Origin: an uncultured Paraprevotella sp.
GTDB taxonomy: Bacteria; Bacteroidota; Bacteroidia; Bacteroidales; Bacteroidaceae
Direction: 5' to 3'
Assembly: GCA_944321975.1 (NCBI GenBank)
Contig: CALUNJ010000007.1
Coordinates: 1 to 47,126 of the forward strand
DNA: 47,126 nucleotides
Under the pieces are notes generated by a model. It worked only from the letters and a program-made list of their open reading frames with translations, had not been told where the DNA came from and searched no databases. Positions 1 through 9,260 of this stretch are shown here, piece after piece. The position numbers and the translations under genes were made by a program. Positions within the stretch are counted from its first letter, which is position 1, and each line of letters starts with the position of its first letter.

Positions 1-159
1 TGTTCTGACACAGTATCTCGCAGAAATGGGCTTTTTAAGGGCCGACTAAAGATAGGAAAACTTGCAGATTTATCAAAGACTTGTGTGGATTAAATTGTTG
101 AATAACAACAGATAAAGACATTCTTAAGGGACGACTGTTTACGCGAGTCCGGGATAATT

Positions 160-250
160 TCCAGTTAGAACAAGAGGGATGCAGATTTTTCTCAAGCGAT
201 TCACATTTTTTTCTCAAGCGGGAAATGTTTTTTTCTCTTGAGGGATTTTT
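160..250 (-). repeat. Dispersed palindromic repeat, copy A
   Basis: The core CTCAAGCGATTCACATTTTT starts at 191 and is followed directly by TTCTCAAGCG, then a degenerate second unit ending in CTCTTGAG near 242. Read on the minus strand, CGCTTGAG, an A/G-rich run, TCTGCATCCCTCTTG matches the right flanks of copies B and C, so this copy is inverted relative to them. It lies in non-coding DNA. Short ORFs across it encode only the translated repeat (KKCESLEK) and are not genes. Confidence 0.75.
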
Positions 251-560
251 TCATTCTTCTTGTGTACGAATTTTTCATTCCTGCGGTTCCATGGCGGGTT
301 GTCTTCAGCGCCGTAGGCTGTTCTTGCTGCCTCGGGGCGCGGGGGTGCGTGTGAAGGGCCGGTGAACCCTTTTGGGGGCGGGGTTCACGTCAAGTGGTTG
401 ACAATCAGTTTGTATGAATGGGTGAAGCGTTTTTTCACCATAAAATTTCTCTGTGATGGGAGGGGGTGTGGCACCTTCGGATTCAACCGCTTGTGTTCCG
501 ACGGCTCGCATGGGGCGGCTTTTCCCGGGAGGCTGGTGCCCCTTGCTTTGTAGGATGCTT
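250..560. other. Intergenic stretch without a recognised gene
   Basis: No ORF here has a recognisable product. Two small hairpins are visible: GTGAACCC/GGGTTCAC (362-369 with 381-388) and GGTGAA/TTCACC (about 421-439). Neither is followed by a clear T tract, so no terminator is claimed. The DNA between copy A and the first gene otherwise looks non-coding. Confidence 0.5.
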
Positions 561-567
561 GTTTATT

Positions 568-729
568 TTATCCTTCCGGCAGTAGCGCGAGGTAGCTGCG
601 CGGGACGTAGGTGATGGCCACGGCGGCCACGCCTTGGATTTCGGCCACGACTTTCTTGTTTTGCTTGACGCGTGCCTTCCACGCCGGCAAAGATGCCTTT
701 CCTTTCATAATACTGATGTCCAGCGTCAT
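568..729 (-). CDS. Possible small protein, 53 residues, unknown function
   Basis: This is an unrecognised short ORF supported mainly by its promoter. On the minus strand a TACCTTTG -7 box (769-776) and a TTG (796-798), 19 bases apart, place the transcript start near 762. The first ATG after that is at 729, which excludes the longer reading that begins at 798. The product is basic in its first half (KARVKQNKK) and hydrophobic in its second (VAAVAITYV), and ends LALLPEG. There is no signal peptide or known motif. It lies downstream of mlaF on the same strand but has its own promoter. The promoter could instead drive a non-coding transcript. Confidence 0.4.
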   Translation of the reverse strand: MTLDISIMKGKASLPAWKARVKQNKKVVAEIQGVAAVAITYVPRSYLALLPEG

Positions 730-768
730 TCCAAGGACTTTTCCGCCGGGGCGGATCCGGATTTTCTG

Positions 769-798
769 CAAAGGTACGAAAAGGAATAATATGAACAA
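769..798 (-). promoter_or_regulatory. Bacteroidetes promoter for the 53-residue ORF
   Basis: On the minus strand TTG (798-796) and TACCTTTG (776-769) are separated by 19 bases, matching the -33/-7 layout of the phylum's primary sigma factor. Confidence 0.55.
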
Positions 799-857
799 TT
801 TTTTTAACCGTTATTTCCGGCTTCTTTCCGCGCCTTTTCCTTTCCCGGTGCCCGGTC

Positions 858-1613
858 TCACTTGTTGGCCTCTTTTACTTTCCGGAAGAGGTCCGAGGCG
901 AAGATGAAGCTGTTCAGCCGTTCGTTGGTGGAGGACATGATCTGGTCTTTCGAGCCTTGCCATTCTTTCCGCCCTTCATATATATATAGGATGTTTTCGC
1001 CGATGCCCATGACGGAGTTCATGTCGTGGGTGTTGATGATGGTGGTCATGTTGAATTCCACGGTGATGTCGTGGATCAGTTCGTCGATCACCAGGGAGGT
1101 CTTGGGGTCGAGCCCGGAGTTCGGCTCGTCGCAGAAGAGGTATTTGGGGTTGAGCGCGATGGCCCGGGCGATGGCCACGCGTTTCTGCATGCCGCCGCTG
1201 ATCTCGTCGGGGTATTTCTGCTGGGCTTCGAGCAGGTTGACGCGGTCGAGGCAGAAGCGCGCGCGCTTCACGCGGTCGGCGTAGTTGTCGCGCGAGAACA
1301 TGTCGAGGGGGAACATGACATTTTCGAGCACGGTCATGGAGTCGAAGAGGGCTGCGCTCTGGAAGATCATGCCCATTTCGCGGCGCAGCATTTTCCACTC
1401 CTGTTTGTTCATCGTCACCAGGTCGCGCCCGTCGTAGAGCACTTCCCCGCCGGTGGGGCGGAAGAGACCCACGATGCATTTCATCAGCACGGTTTTCCCC
1501 GATCCGCTTTGCCCGATGATCAGGTTGGTTTTCCCGTTTTCGAACACACTGTTGATGTCCTTGAGCACTTCCTTGTCTTCGAAGGACTTGTATAGCGATT
1601 TGACTTCTATCAT
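858..1613 (-). CDS. mlaF: MlaF-type ABC transporter ATP-binding protein
   Basis: This is the ATPase of an Mla-type transporter, which powers phospholipid movement between the membranes of the Gram-negative envelope. The 251-residue product shows Walker A GQSGSGKT (residues 34-41), the signature ISGGMQKR, Walker B YLFCDEPNSGLDP, and an H-loop histidine in INTHD. The CDEPNSGLDP version is typical of MlaF/YrbF. The start is the ATG at 1613, where it shares one base with the stop of the permease gene (TGATG). Longer readings upstream are mlaE in another frame. The pair is clearly co-transcribed and translationally coupled. No MCE-domain mlaD follows, so the substrate-binding partner must be elsewhere in the genome. 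Confidence 0.93.
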   Translation of the reverse strand: MIEVKSLYKSFEDKEVLKDINSVFENGKTNLIIGQSGSGKTVLMKCIVGLFRPTGGEVLYDGRDLVTMNKQEWKMLRREMGMIFQSAALFDSMTVLENVMFPLDMFSRDNYADRVKRARFCLDRVNLLEAQQKYPDEISGGMQKRVAIARAIALNPKYLFCDEPNSGLDPKTSLVIDELIHDITVEFNMTTIINTHDMNSVMGIGENILYIYEGRKEWQGSKDQIMSSTNERLNSFIFASDLFRKVKEANK

Positions 1614-2359
1614 CAGGATAACAATTGAGTGAGTAACACGTCGGAGAAGAGGATGAGCACGCTGCTGCTCACCACGGAGTTGGTGCTGGCCTTGCCCACT
1701 TCCACGGAGCCTCCCTCCACAGTGTAGCCGTAGAAGGCCGACACGCTGGTGATGACGAAGGCGAAGAAGACGGACTTGATGAATCCCATCCACACGTACC
1801 ACTCGTTGAACTCATGCTGGAGTCCCAGGGTGAGGTCGTCTATGGTGATGATGTGGCCGATGACGGCCGTGGCGTATGCGCCGACGAATCCGGAGAATAT
1901 GCTGAAGCAGACCAGCACGGGCATCATGGTCATCATGCCGAGCACTTTGGGCAGGATGAGGTAGTTGGCCGAGTTGACCCCCATGATCTCGAGCGCGTCG
2001 ATTTGCTGGGTGACGCGCATGGTGCCGATTTCCGAGGCGATGTTGGAGCCTACCTTTCCGGCCAGGATGAGGCACATGATGGAGGACGAGAACTCCAGGA
2101 GCATGATTTCGCGCGTGGTGTAGCCCGTGACGAACTTCGGCATCCAGGGGCTTTCGATGTTGAGCTTGATTTGTATGCAGATGACCGCCCCGATGAAAAA
2201 GGAGATGAGGAGGACGATGCCGATGGAGTCCACGCCCTGCTGGCTCATTTCCTTGATGTACTGTTTGAAGAACATGCGCATCCGTTCCGGGCGCGAGAAT
2301 GTGCGCCTCATGAGCATCAGGTAGCGGCCGAAAGTGGCCACGCTTTTGGTGAGTAGCAT
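1613..2359 (-). CDS. mlaE: MlaE-family ABC transporter permease
   Basis: This is the inner-membrane permease of the Mla-type phospholipid transporter. At 248 residues it has the usual family length. An amphipathic N-terminal stretch is followed by about five hydrophobic segments, starting near IGIVLLISFFIGAVICI. The family's conserved cytoplasmic region is present around the GKVGSNIASEIGTMRVTQQ sequence and the EIMGVN turn. It is the first gene of the mlaE-mlaF unit, with a TAATTTTG -7 box just upstream. It is divergent from lptB, so two envelope lipid transport units share one 130-base intergenic region. Confidence 0.93.
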   Translation of the reverse strand: MLLTKSVATFGRYLMLMRRTFSRPERMRMFFKQYIKEMSQQGVDSIGIVLLISFFIGAVICIQIKLNIESPWMPKFVTGYTTREIMLLEFSSSIMCLILAGKVGSNIASEIGTMRVTQQIDALEIMGVNSANYLILPKVLGMMTMMPVLVCFSIFSGFVGAYATAVIGHIITIDDLTLGLQHEFNEWYVWMGFIKSVFFAFVITSVSAFYGYTVEGGSVEVGKASTNSVVSSSVLILFSDVLLTQLLS

Positions 2360-2382
2360 AGTGTTGTCCTTTTTATTTCACA

Positions 2383-2390
2383 CAAAATTA
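2383..2390 (-). promoter_or_regulatory. -7 element of mlaE promoter
   Basis: TAATTTTG on the minus strand matches TAnnTTTG and lies 24 bases upstream of the mlaE ATG. No good -33 TTTG is visible. Confidence 0.45.
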
Positions 2391-2465
2391 ATGAAATTCC
2401 CCTAAAAAGAAGCCGGATGGGCGAAATACTTTTGCCAGGCCGGGGCTTTTTTAATACAATTTGCG

Positions 2466-2473
2466 TATTTTTG
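2466..2473 (+). promoter_or_regulatory. -7 element of lptB promoter
   Basis: TATTTTTG lies 18 bases upstream of the ATG at 2492. This implies a very short leader and argues against the longer lptB reading that begins at 2417. Confidence 0.5.
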
Positions 2474-2491
2474 TGCGCAAATTTCAAATCT

Positions 2492-3301
2492 ATGGCAGAA
2501 GCTCTTTCGCAAGACCGCCGGCAGGGCGGCCTGGTGCTCCGCACGGAGGGCCTGGTGAAAACGTATGGCAAGCGCACGGTGGTGAACAATGTGTCGTTCG
2601 ATGTCAAGCAGGGGGAAATCGTGGGGTTGCTGGGTCCCAACGGGGCCGGGAAGACCACTTCCTTCTACATGACGACGGGCCTGGTGGTGCCGAACGCGGG
2701 GCGCATCTTCATCGGCGACCTGGAGATCACCAAGTTCCCGGTGTACAAGCGTGCGCGGAACGGCATCGGCTACCTGGCGCAGGAAGCGTCGGTGTTCCGC
2801 AAGATGACGGTGGAAGACAACATCGCGTCGGTGCTGGAGATGACGGGGCGCCCCAAGGAGTATCAGAAGGAGAAGCTGGAGAGCCTGATCGCCGAATTCA
2901 GCCTGCAGAAGGTGCGCAAGAATCTGGGCGACCGCCTGTCGGGCGGGGAACGGCGGCGGACGGAGATTGCCCGCTGCCTGGCCATCGACCCCAAGTTCAT
3001 CATGCTCGACGAGCCGTTTGCGGGCGTGGATCCCATCGCGGTGGAGGACATCCAATACATCGTGTGGAAACTGAAGAAGCGCAACATCGGGGTGCTGATC
3101 ACGGACCACAACGTGGAGGAGACGCTCTGCATCACCGACCGGGCCTATCTGCTTTTCGAAGGGCAGATCCTGTTCCAGGGCTCGCCGAAGGAATTGTCTG
3201 AGAACGAAGTGGTGAGGGCCAAATATCTGACGAACAGTTTTGTGCTCCGCCTGAAGGACTTCCAGAAGATAGATGAAGAAAAAAGTGCGCAAGGACATTG
3301 A
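2492..3301 (+). CDS. lptB: LPS export ABC transporter ATPase LptB
   Basis: LptB is the cytoplasmic ATPase that drives LptFG to extract lipopolysaccharide from the inner membrane and push it along the Lpt bridge. The 269-residue product carries Walker A GPNGAGKTT (residues 48-56), signature LSGGERRR, Walker B FIMLDEPFAGVDP and H-loop ITDHNV. The AGVDP and ITDHNV forms are LptB hallmarks. I chose ATG 2492 because the -7 box sits at 2466-2473 and the residues before it do not resemble the family. The C-terminal extension past residue 240 is longer than in E. coli LptB. No lptFG is adjacent. Confidence 0.93.
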   Translation: MAEALSQDRRQGGLVLRTEGLVKTYGKRTVVNNVSFDVKQGEIVGLLGPNGAGKTTSFYMTTGLVVPNAGRIFIGDLEITKFPVYKRARNGIGYLAQEASVFRKMTVEDNIASVLEMTGRPKEYQKEKLESLIAEFSLQKVRKNLGDRLSGGERRRTEIARCLAIDPKFIMLDEPFAGVDPIAVEDIQYIVWKLKKRNIGVLITDHNVEETLCITDRAYLLFEGQILFQGSPKELSENEVVRAKYLTNSFVLRLKDFQKIDEEKSAQGH

Positions 3302-3327
3302 TTTTTAAAAGATAAAAGCTATCTTTG
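3298..3327 (+). promoter_or_regulatory. tig promoter
   Basis: TTG (3298-3300) and TATCTTTG (3320-3327) are 19 bases apart. The leader to the ATG at 3395 is about 60 bases. Confidence 0.65.
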
Positions 3328-3394
3328 CAGCTTGTTGCCGCAGTGACACGAAAAGAGAGAGTAATTAATCAAATATAACAATTAGATTTCAAAA

Positions 3395-4750
3395 ATGAAT
3401 ATTTCATTAGAAAACCTTGACAAGGTGAGTGCCGTGCTTACCATTAAGTTGGAGAAAGCGGATTATGCCGACAGGGTGGAGACCGCGTTGAAGAAACTTC
3501 GTAAGACTGCGAATTTGCCGGGCTTCCGTCCCGGGCAAGTGCCCCTCGGGTTGCTGAAGAAGCGCATGGGGAAAGAGGTGACGGCCGAAGAAGTGAACAA
3601 ACTGTTGGGCGAGAAACTTTATGGCTACATCAAGGATAACAATCTGAACGTCTTGGGCGAGCCGCTTCCGAGCGAAAACCGCCAGCAGGATATTGACTTC
3701 GACACGATGGAGGAGTTCTCCTTTGCCTTCGACGTGGCTTTGGCGCCCGAATTCAAGGCGGAACTGACCAATGCCGACACGGTGGATTATTATGACATCC
3801 AGGTGGACGACAAGATGGTGGACGGCCAGGTGAAGATGTACGCCCAGCGCGGCGGCAGCTACGAGACGGTGGATGCCTACGAGGCGAAGGACATGGTGAA
3901 GGGCTTGCTGGCCGAACTGGACGAGAACGGCAACACGAAAGAGGGCGGCGTGCAGGTGGAAAACGCCGTGCTCCTGCCCGAATACATGAAGAATGACGAG
4001 CAGAAAGCCCTCTTCAACGGCTGCAAGGTGAACGACGTGCTGGTGATCAACCCCTACAAGGCTTATGACGGGCACGAGGCCGAGATTGCCGCCCTGCTGA
4101 AAATCAAGAAAGAAGAAGTGGCCGGCATGACTTCGGACTTCAGCTACCAGGTGCAGGAAATCACGCGCTTCAAGGAAGCCGCGCTGACACCGGAACTGTT
4201 TGAGCAGGTATTCCCCAATGGCGGGCTGAAGACCGAAGAGGAGTTCCGCGGGAAAATCAAGGACATCCTGGCTGAGCAGTTCCAGGCCGACAGCGATTAC
4301 AAGTTCATCCTCGACTTGCGCACTTACCTGACGGGCAAAGTAGGCAAGCTGGACTATCCCGAAGCCTTCCTGAAACGATTCATGCGCGTCAGCAATCCGG
4401 GCAAGGACGAGAAGTGGGTGGACGACAACTACGAGAAGAGCCTGGAGGAACTGACCTGGCACCTGATCAAGGAACAGCTGGTGAAGGCCTACGGCATCAA
4501 GGTGGAAAGGGAAGACCTGATGAACACGGCCAAGAACATCACGAAGATCCAGTTCGCGCAGTATGGCATGATTAACGTGCCCGACGAGGTGCTGAGCAAT
4601 TATGCCAACGACATGCTGAAGAAGCAGGATCAGGCGGAATCCTTGCTGAACCGCAGCGTGGAGAACAAACTCGCCGTGGCACTGAAGGATGTCGTCACGC
4701 TGAACCACAAGGAAATCAGCGTGGAAGATTTTAACAAACTGTTTGCCTGA
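3395..4750 (+). CDS. tig: Trigger factor (ribosome-associated chaperone)
   Basis: Trigger factor binds the ribosome exit tunnel and shelters nascent chains. The 451-residue product has the N-terminal ribosome-docking signature GFRPGQVP (residues 43-50), a middle region in the PPIase position (about 150-240) that I would not assume to be catalytic, and a long helical, charged C-terminal chaperone domain. It has its own promoter and is followed by clpP, clpX and recQ on the same strand. This matches the common bacterial tig-clpP-clpX order, in which folding and ATP-dependent degradation are encoded together. Confidence 0.95.
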   Translation: MNISLENLDKVSAVLTIKLEKADYADRVETALKKLRKTANLPGFRPGQVPLGLLKKRMGKEVTAEEVNKLLGEKLYGYIKDNNLNVLGEPLPSENRQQDIDFDTMEEFSFAFDVALAPEFKAELTNADTVDYYDIQVDDKMVDGQVKMYAQRGGSYETVDAYEAKDMVKGLLAELDENGNTKEGGVQVENAVLLPEYMKNDEQKALFNGCKVNDVLVINPYKAYDGHEAEIAALLKIKKEEVAGMTSDFSYQVQEITRFKEAALTPELFEQVFPNGGLKTEEEFRGKIKDILAEQFQADSDYKFILDLRTYLTGKVGKLDYPEAFLKRFMRVSNPGKDEKWVDDNYEKSLEELTWHLIKEQLVKAYGIKVEREDLMNTAKNITKIQFAQYGMINVPDEVLSNYANDMLKKQDQAESLLNRSVENKLAVALKDVVTLNHKEISVEDFNKLFA

Positions 4751-4814
4751 TAGCAGGTTAGGATTAAAATTGTGAAATAATCAAAAGGAAGGGAACTCCC
4801 GAACGCATTTTTCG

Positions 4815-4822
4815 TACATTTG
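4815..4822 (+). promoter_or_regulatory. -7 element of clpPX promoter
   Basis: TACATTTG lies 70 bases upstream of the clpP ATG. The -33 region is poor, so clpPX may also be read from the tig promoter. Confidence 0.45.
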
Positions 4823-4892
4823 TCTGACAATTGGCGGAAAATGAACGTTCAGGAGTTTCTTTTCTTTCCGCTTAAACTTATAGATTGAAGAT

Positions 4893-5554
4893 ATGAACGA
4901 TTTTAGGAAATATGCCGTCAAGCATTTAGGCATGAGCGGACAGGCGCTCGACGATGTGGTGAGCATGCAAAACCAGTATCTCAACCCCTACATCCTGGAG
5001 GAACGGCAGCTGAATGTCACGCAGATGGACGTGTTCTCGCGCCTGATGATGGACCGCATCATCTTTCTCGGCACGCAGATCGACGACTACACGGCCAACA
5101 CGCTGCAGGCGCAGCTGCTCTATCTCGACTCCGTGGATTCGGGCAAGGACATCTCCATTTACATCAACTCTCCCGGCGGATCTGTCTATGCCGGGCTGGG
5201 CATATACGATACGATGCAGTTCATCGGCAGCCCGGTGGCCACGATCTGCACGGGCATGGCAGCCTCGATGGCGGCCGTGTTGCTGGTGGCCGGGCGCGAA
5301 GGAAAACGTTCGGCACTGACGCATAGCCGGGTGATGATCCACCAGCCGATGGGCGGGGCGCAGGGACAGGCTTCGGACATCGAGATCACCGCGCGGGAGA
5401 TCCAAAAGCTGAAGACCGAGCTTTACACCATCATCGCGGACCATTCGCACACGCCTTTCGACAAGGTGTGGGCCGACTCCGACCGCGACTACTGGATGAC
5501 GGCCCAGGAGGCGAAGGACTACGGGATGATTGACGAAATCTTAATGCGTAAGCA

Positions 5555-5558
<4 letters not shown>
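4893..5558 (+). CDS. clpP: ATP-dependent Clp protease proteolytic subunit
   Basis: ClpP is the serine peptidase barrel that degrades proteins fed by ClpX. The catalytic triad is visible: Ser125 in GMAASMA, His150 in MIHQPMGG, and Asp199 in SDRDYWM, with the family's usual 25- and 49-residue spacings. Also present are INSPGGSV (oxyanion region) and GQASDIEI on the handle helix. At 221 residues it is somewhat longer at the N terminus than E. coli ClpP, so a propeptide is likely. Its stop overlaps the clpX start (ATGA), indicating coupled translation. Confidence 0.97.
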
Positions 5559-6787
<1,229 letters not shown>

Positions 6788-6836
6788 CCGGCGCGTCCCG
6801 GGAAGACGTGATACGTTAAGAAATCCTGAAAACCGG

Positions 6837-6938
6837 AAAATAGTTTCCTGATAATTTGCAAATATGAGTCATTTGTTTATAACTTTGTTAGGAACAATAG
6901 AGTTAAACTTAGATTTGATTTTATCGGGAAACTATTTT
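6837..6938. repeat. 18-base inverted repeat bracketing the recQ promoter
   Basis: The arms at 6837-6854 (AAAATAGTTTCCTGATAA) and 6921-6938 (TTATCGGGAAACTATTTT) are inverted copies with one mismatch, which would be a G-U pair in RNA. The 66 bases between them contain a complete promoter facing recQ, and the right arm ends four bases before the recQ ATG. In a transcript running through from clpX, the arms could pair and be followed by a U tract. As DNA, the arrangement resembles an invertible promoter. Confidence 0.7.
6855..6887 (+). promoter_or_regulatory. recQ promoter
   Basis: TTTG (6855-6858) and TAACTTTG (6880-6887) have 21 bases between them. The whole promoter lies inside the inverted repeat described at 6837-6938. 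Confidence 0.65.
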
Positions 6939-6942
6939 TTAT

Positions 6943-9123
6943 ATGGATGCAACACTGAATCTGACGGAACCTCTGAAGCGGTATTTTGGCTTTGACACCT
7001 TCAAGGGTGAGCAGGAGGCCATCATCCGCAACGTCCTGGCGGGCAAGGACACGTTCGTGCTGATGCCTACGGGAGGAGGCAAATCATTGTGCTATCAGTT
7101 GCCGGCCCTCCTGATGGAGGGGACGGCCATCGTCATTTCTCCCCTGATCGCCCTGATGAAAAACCAGGTGGATGCCATCAGGGCGATATGTGGCGACGAC
7201 GGTGTTGCGCATTTTATCAATTCCTCGTTGACGAAAGGAGCCGTGGAAACGGTCAAGAAAGACATTCTCGGGGGAAAGACCAAACTGCTCTATGTGGCTC
7301 CCGAATCGTTGACGAAAGAAGAGCATGTGGACTTCCTCCGCCAGGTGAAGATATCGTTCTATGCCGTGGACGAGGCCCACTGCATTTCGGAATGGGGGCA
7401 TGACTTCCGGCCGGAGTACCGGCGGATACGGCCGATCATCAACGAGATCGGGCAGGCTCCGGTGATTGCCTTGACGGCGACGGCCACCGACAAGGTGCGC
7501 GGGGACATCAAGAAAAACCTGGGCATGACGGACGTGAGCGAATTCAAGAGTTCTTTCAACCGGCCCAACTTGTACTACGAGGTGCGCAACAAGACGCACA
7601 ACGTGGACCGCGACATCATCAAGTTCATCCGCCAGCATCCGGGCAAGAGCGGCATCATCTATTGCCTGAGCCGTAAAAAGGTGGAAGAACTGGCCGAGAT
7701 CCTGCGGGCCAACAATATTAACGCGCGGGCTTACCATGCCGGCATGGATTCCCAGACACGTTCCCAGACGCAGGACGATTTCATCATGGAGCGCATCGAT
7801 GTCATCGTGGCAACGATCGCTTTCGGCATGGGAATCGACAAGCCGGACGTGCGTTTCGTGATACACTATGACATCCCGAAAAGCCTGGAAGGATATTATC
7901 AGGAAACGGGGCGGGCCGGCCGCGACGGCGGAGAAGGGCTTTGCATCACCTTCTACACCTATAAAGACCTGCAGAAACTGGAGAAATTCATGGAAGGGAA
8001 GCCCGTGGCGGAACAAGACATCGGGCGGCAGCTCCTGTCCGAGACTGCGGCCTATGCCGAGACTTCCGTGTGCCGGCGCAAGGTGTTGCTGCATTATTTC
8101 GGGGAGGATTATCCGGCGGACAATTGCGGGAACTGCGACAATTGCCTCCATCCGAAGGCCAAGGTCGAAGCCCGGAACGAGCTGGGCCTGTTGCTGGAGG
8201 TGGTGCAGGCGGTCAAGGAACGTTTCAAGGCCGACTACGTGATCGACGTGCTGACCGGACGGGAGACCGACGAGGTGGTGGCGCATAAGCACAACACGCT
8301 GGACTGTTTCGGATGCGGCATCGAGCGCGAGGCGCGGTTCTGGAATGCGGTCATCCGGCAGGCGCTGATTGCGGGGTTCCTGGAAAAGGAAATAGAGAAC
8401 TACGGCATCCTGAAACTGACGGGGAAGGGGCGCAAGTTCAGGAAGAACCCGGAATCTTTCATGATGTCGGAGGACAATGAATTCGACGAAGAGGAAGAAC
8501 CGGCACCCGGTCCGGGAAACGGCGTGGGGGCTATCGATCCGGCGCTTTTTGCCGCGCTCAAGGATCTGCGCAAAAAGATGTCCCAAAAGCTGGACGTGCC
8601 TCCTTATGTCATTTTCCAAGACCCTTCGTTGGAAGCAATGGCCACGGTTTATCCCATCAGTATTGAAGAACTACAGAACATTCCGGGGGTTGGGGCCGGG
8701 AAAGCGAAACGCTACGGAAAGGAATTTTGCGATATGATACGTCAGCATTGTGAAGAAAACGAGATAGAACGGCCGGAAGATTTGAGGGTGCGCACGGTGC
8801 CCAACAAGTCGAAGCTGAAAGTGAGCATCATACAAAGCATCGACCGCAAGGTGGCGCTTGACGACATTGCTTCTTCCAAAGGAATTGACTTCAGCGAGCT
8901 GCTGGACGAGATCGAGGCGATAGTCTATTCGGGCACGAAGCTGAACATAGACTATTTCCTGGACGAGGCGATGGACGAGGACCACGTGGAGGATATCTAT
9001 GAGTATTTCCGCACCTCGGAGACCGACGACCTGGCCGAAGCCTTGGAGGAACTGGGCGGAGACTACACGGAGGAGGAGGTGCGCCTGGTGCGCATCAAGT
9101 TCATCTCGGAGATGGCGAATTAG
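6943..9123 (+). CDS. recQ: ATP-dependent DNA helicase RecQ (long form)
   Basis: RecQ is a 3'-5' helicase that unwinds recombination intermediates and stalled forks. The 726-residue protein has Walker A GGGKS (44-48), DEAH (143-146) followed by the RecQ aromatic-rich loop CISEWGHDFRPEY, helicase C-terminal motifs ending in QETGRAGRDG, and a zinc site (C-x16-CGNCDNC). A winged-helix RQC region follows, then an HRDC-like domain near 520-600 with a helix-hairpin-like PGVGAGKAKRYG. About 100 acidic residues extend past the HRDC domain, longer than E. coli RecQ (about 610). It ends in a convergent terminator shared with purA. Confidence 0.95.
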   Translation: MDATLNLTEPLKRYFGFDTFKGEQEAIIRNVLAGKDTFVLMPTGGGKSLCYQLPALLMEGTAIVISPLIALMKNQVDAIRAICGDDGVAHFINSSLTKGAVETVKKDILGGKTKLLYVAPESLTKEEHVDFLRQVKISFYAVDEAHCISEWGHDFRPEYRRIRPIINEIGQAPVIALTATATDKVRGDIKKNLGMTDVSEFKSSFNRPNLYYEVRNKTHNVDRDIIKFIRQHPGKSGIIYCLSRKKVEELAEILRANNINARAYHAGMDSQTRSQTQDDFIMERIDVIVATIAFGMGIDKPDVRFVIHYDIPKSLEGYYQETGRAGRDGGEGLCITFYTYKDLQKLEKFMEGKPVAEQDIGRQLLSETAAYAETSVCRRKVLLHYFGEDYPADNCGNCDNCLHPKAKVEARNELGLLLEVVQAVKERFKADYVIDVLTGRETDEVVAHKHNTLDCFGCGIEREARFWNAVIRQALIAGFLEKEIENYGILKLTGKGRKFRKNPESFMMSEDNEFDEEEEPAPGPGNGVGAIDPALFAALKDLRKKMSQKLDVPPYVIFQDPSLEAMATVYPISIEELQNIPGVGAGKAKRYGKEFCDMIRQHCEENEIERPEDLRVRTVPNKSKLKVSIIQSIDRKVALDDIASSKGIDFSELLDEIEAIVYSGTKLNIDYFLDEAMDEDHVEDIYEYFRTSETDDLAEALEELGGDYTEEEVRLVRIKFISEMAN

Positions 9124-9180
9124 CGTTTCCTCCCGGCCGCGGGGCGAGTCCGCAGCCGTCGTGAGGGCGGTTCCCGTTGA

Positions 9181-9230
9181 CGCGCGCGACCCTTTCCGGA
9201 AGGCGGAAGCCTGCCACGGAAAGGGTCGCG
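9181..9230. terminator. Hairpin between convergent recQ and purA
   Basis: CGCGCGACCCTTTCCG (9181-9196) pairs perfectly with 9215-9230. The 18-base loop contains a second small stem (AGGC/GCCT). This perfect 16-base-pair stem lies exactly between two converging genes, so it probably ends both transcripts, although neither side has a strong T tract. Confidence 0.65.
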
Positions 9231-9260
9231 CGTTTGTGGATTCTCCCTTGCGGGGACTCT

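Noticed and set aside
35-217. Small protein with KKCESLEK at the window start
   Set aside because: The peptide is the translated repeat core, and the same string appears in spurious ORFs at other copies.
191-242. CRISPR array in the CTCAAGCG repeats
   Set aside because: Only one or two units per site, no regular spacers and no cas genes.
611-907. Plus-strand ORF opposite the 53-residue ORF and mlaF end
   Set aside because: No promoter and no recognisable domain; it overlaps mlaF antisense.
858-1802. A 314-residue version of MlaF starting at 1802
   Set aside because: The first 63 residues are mlaE read in another frame; the family start is ATG 1613.
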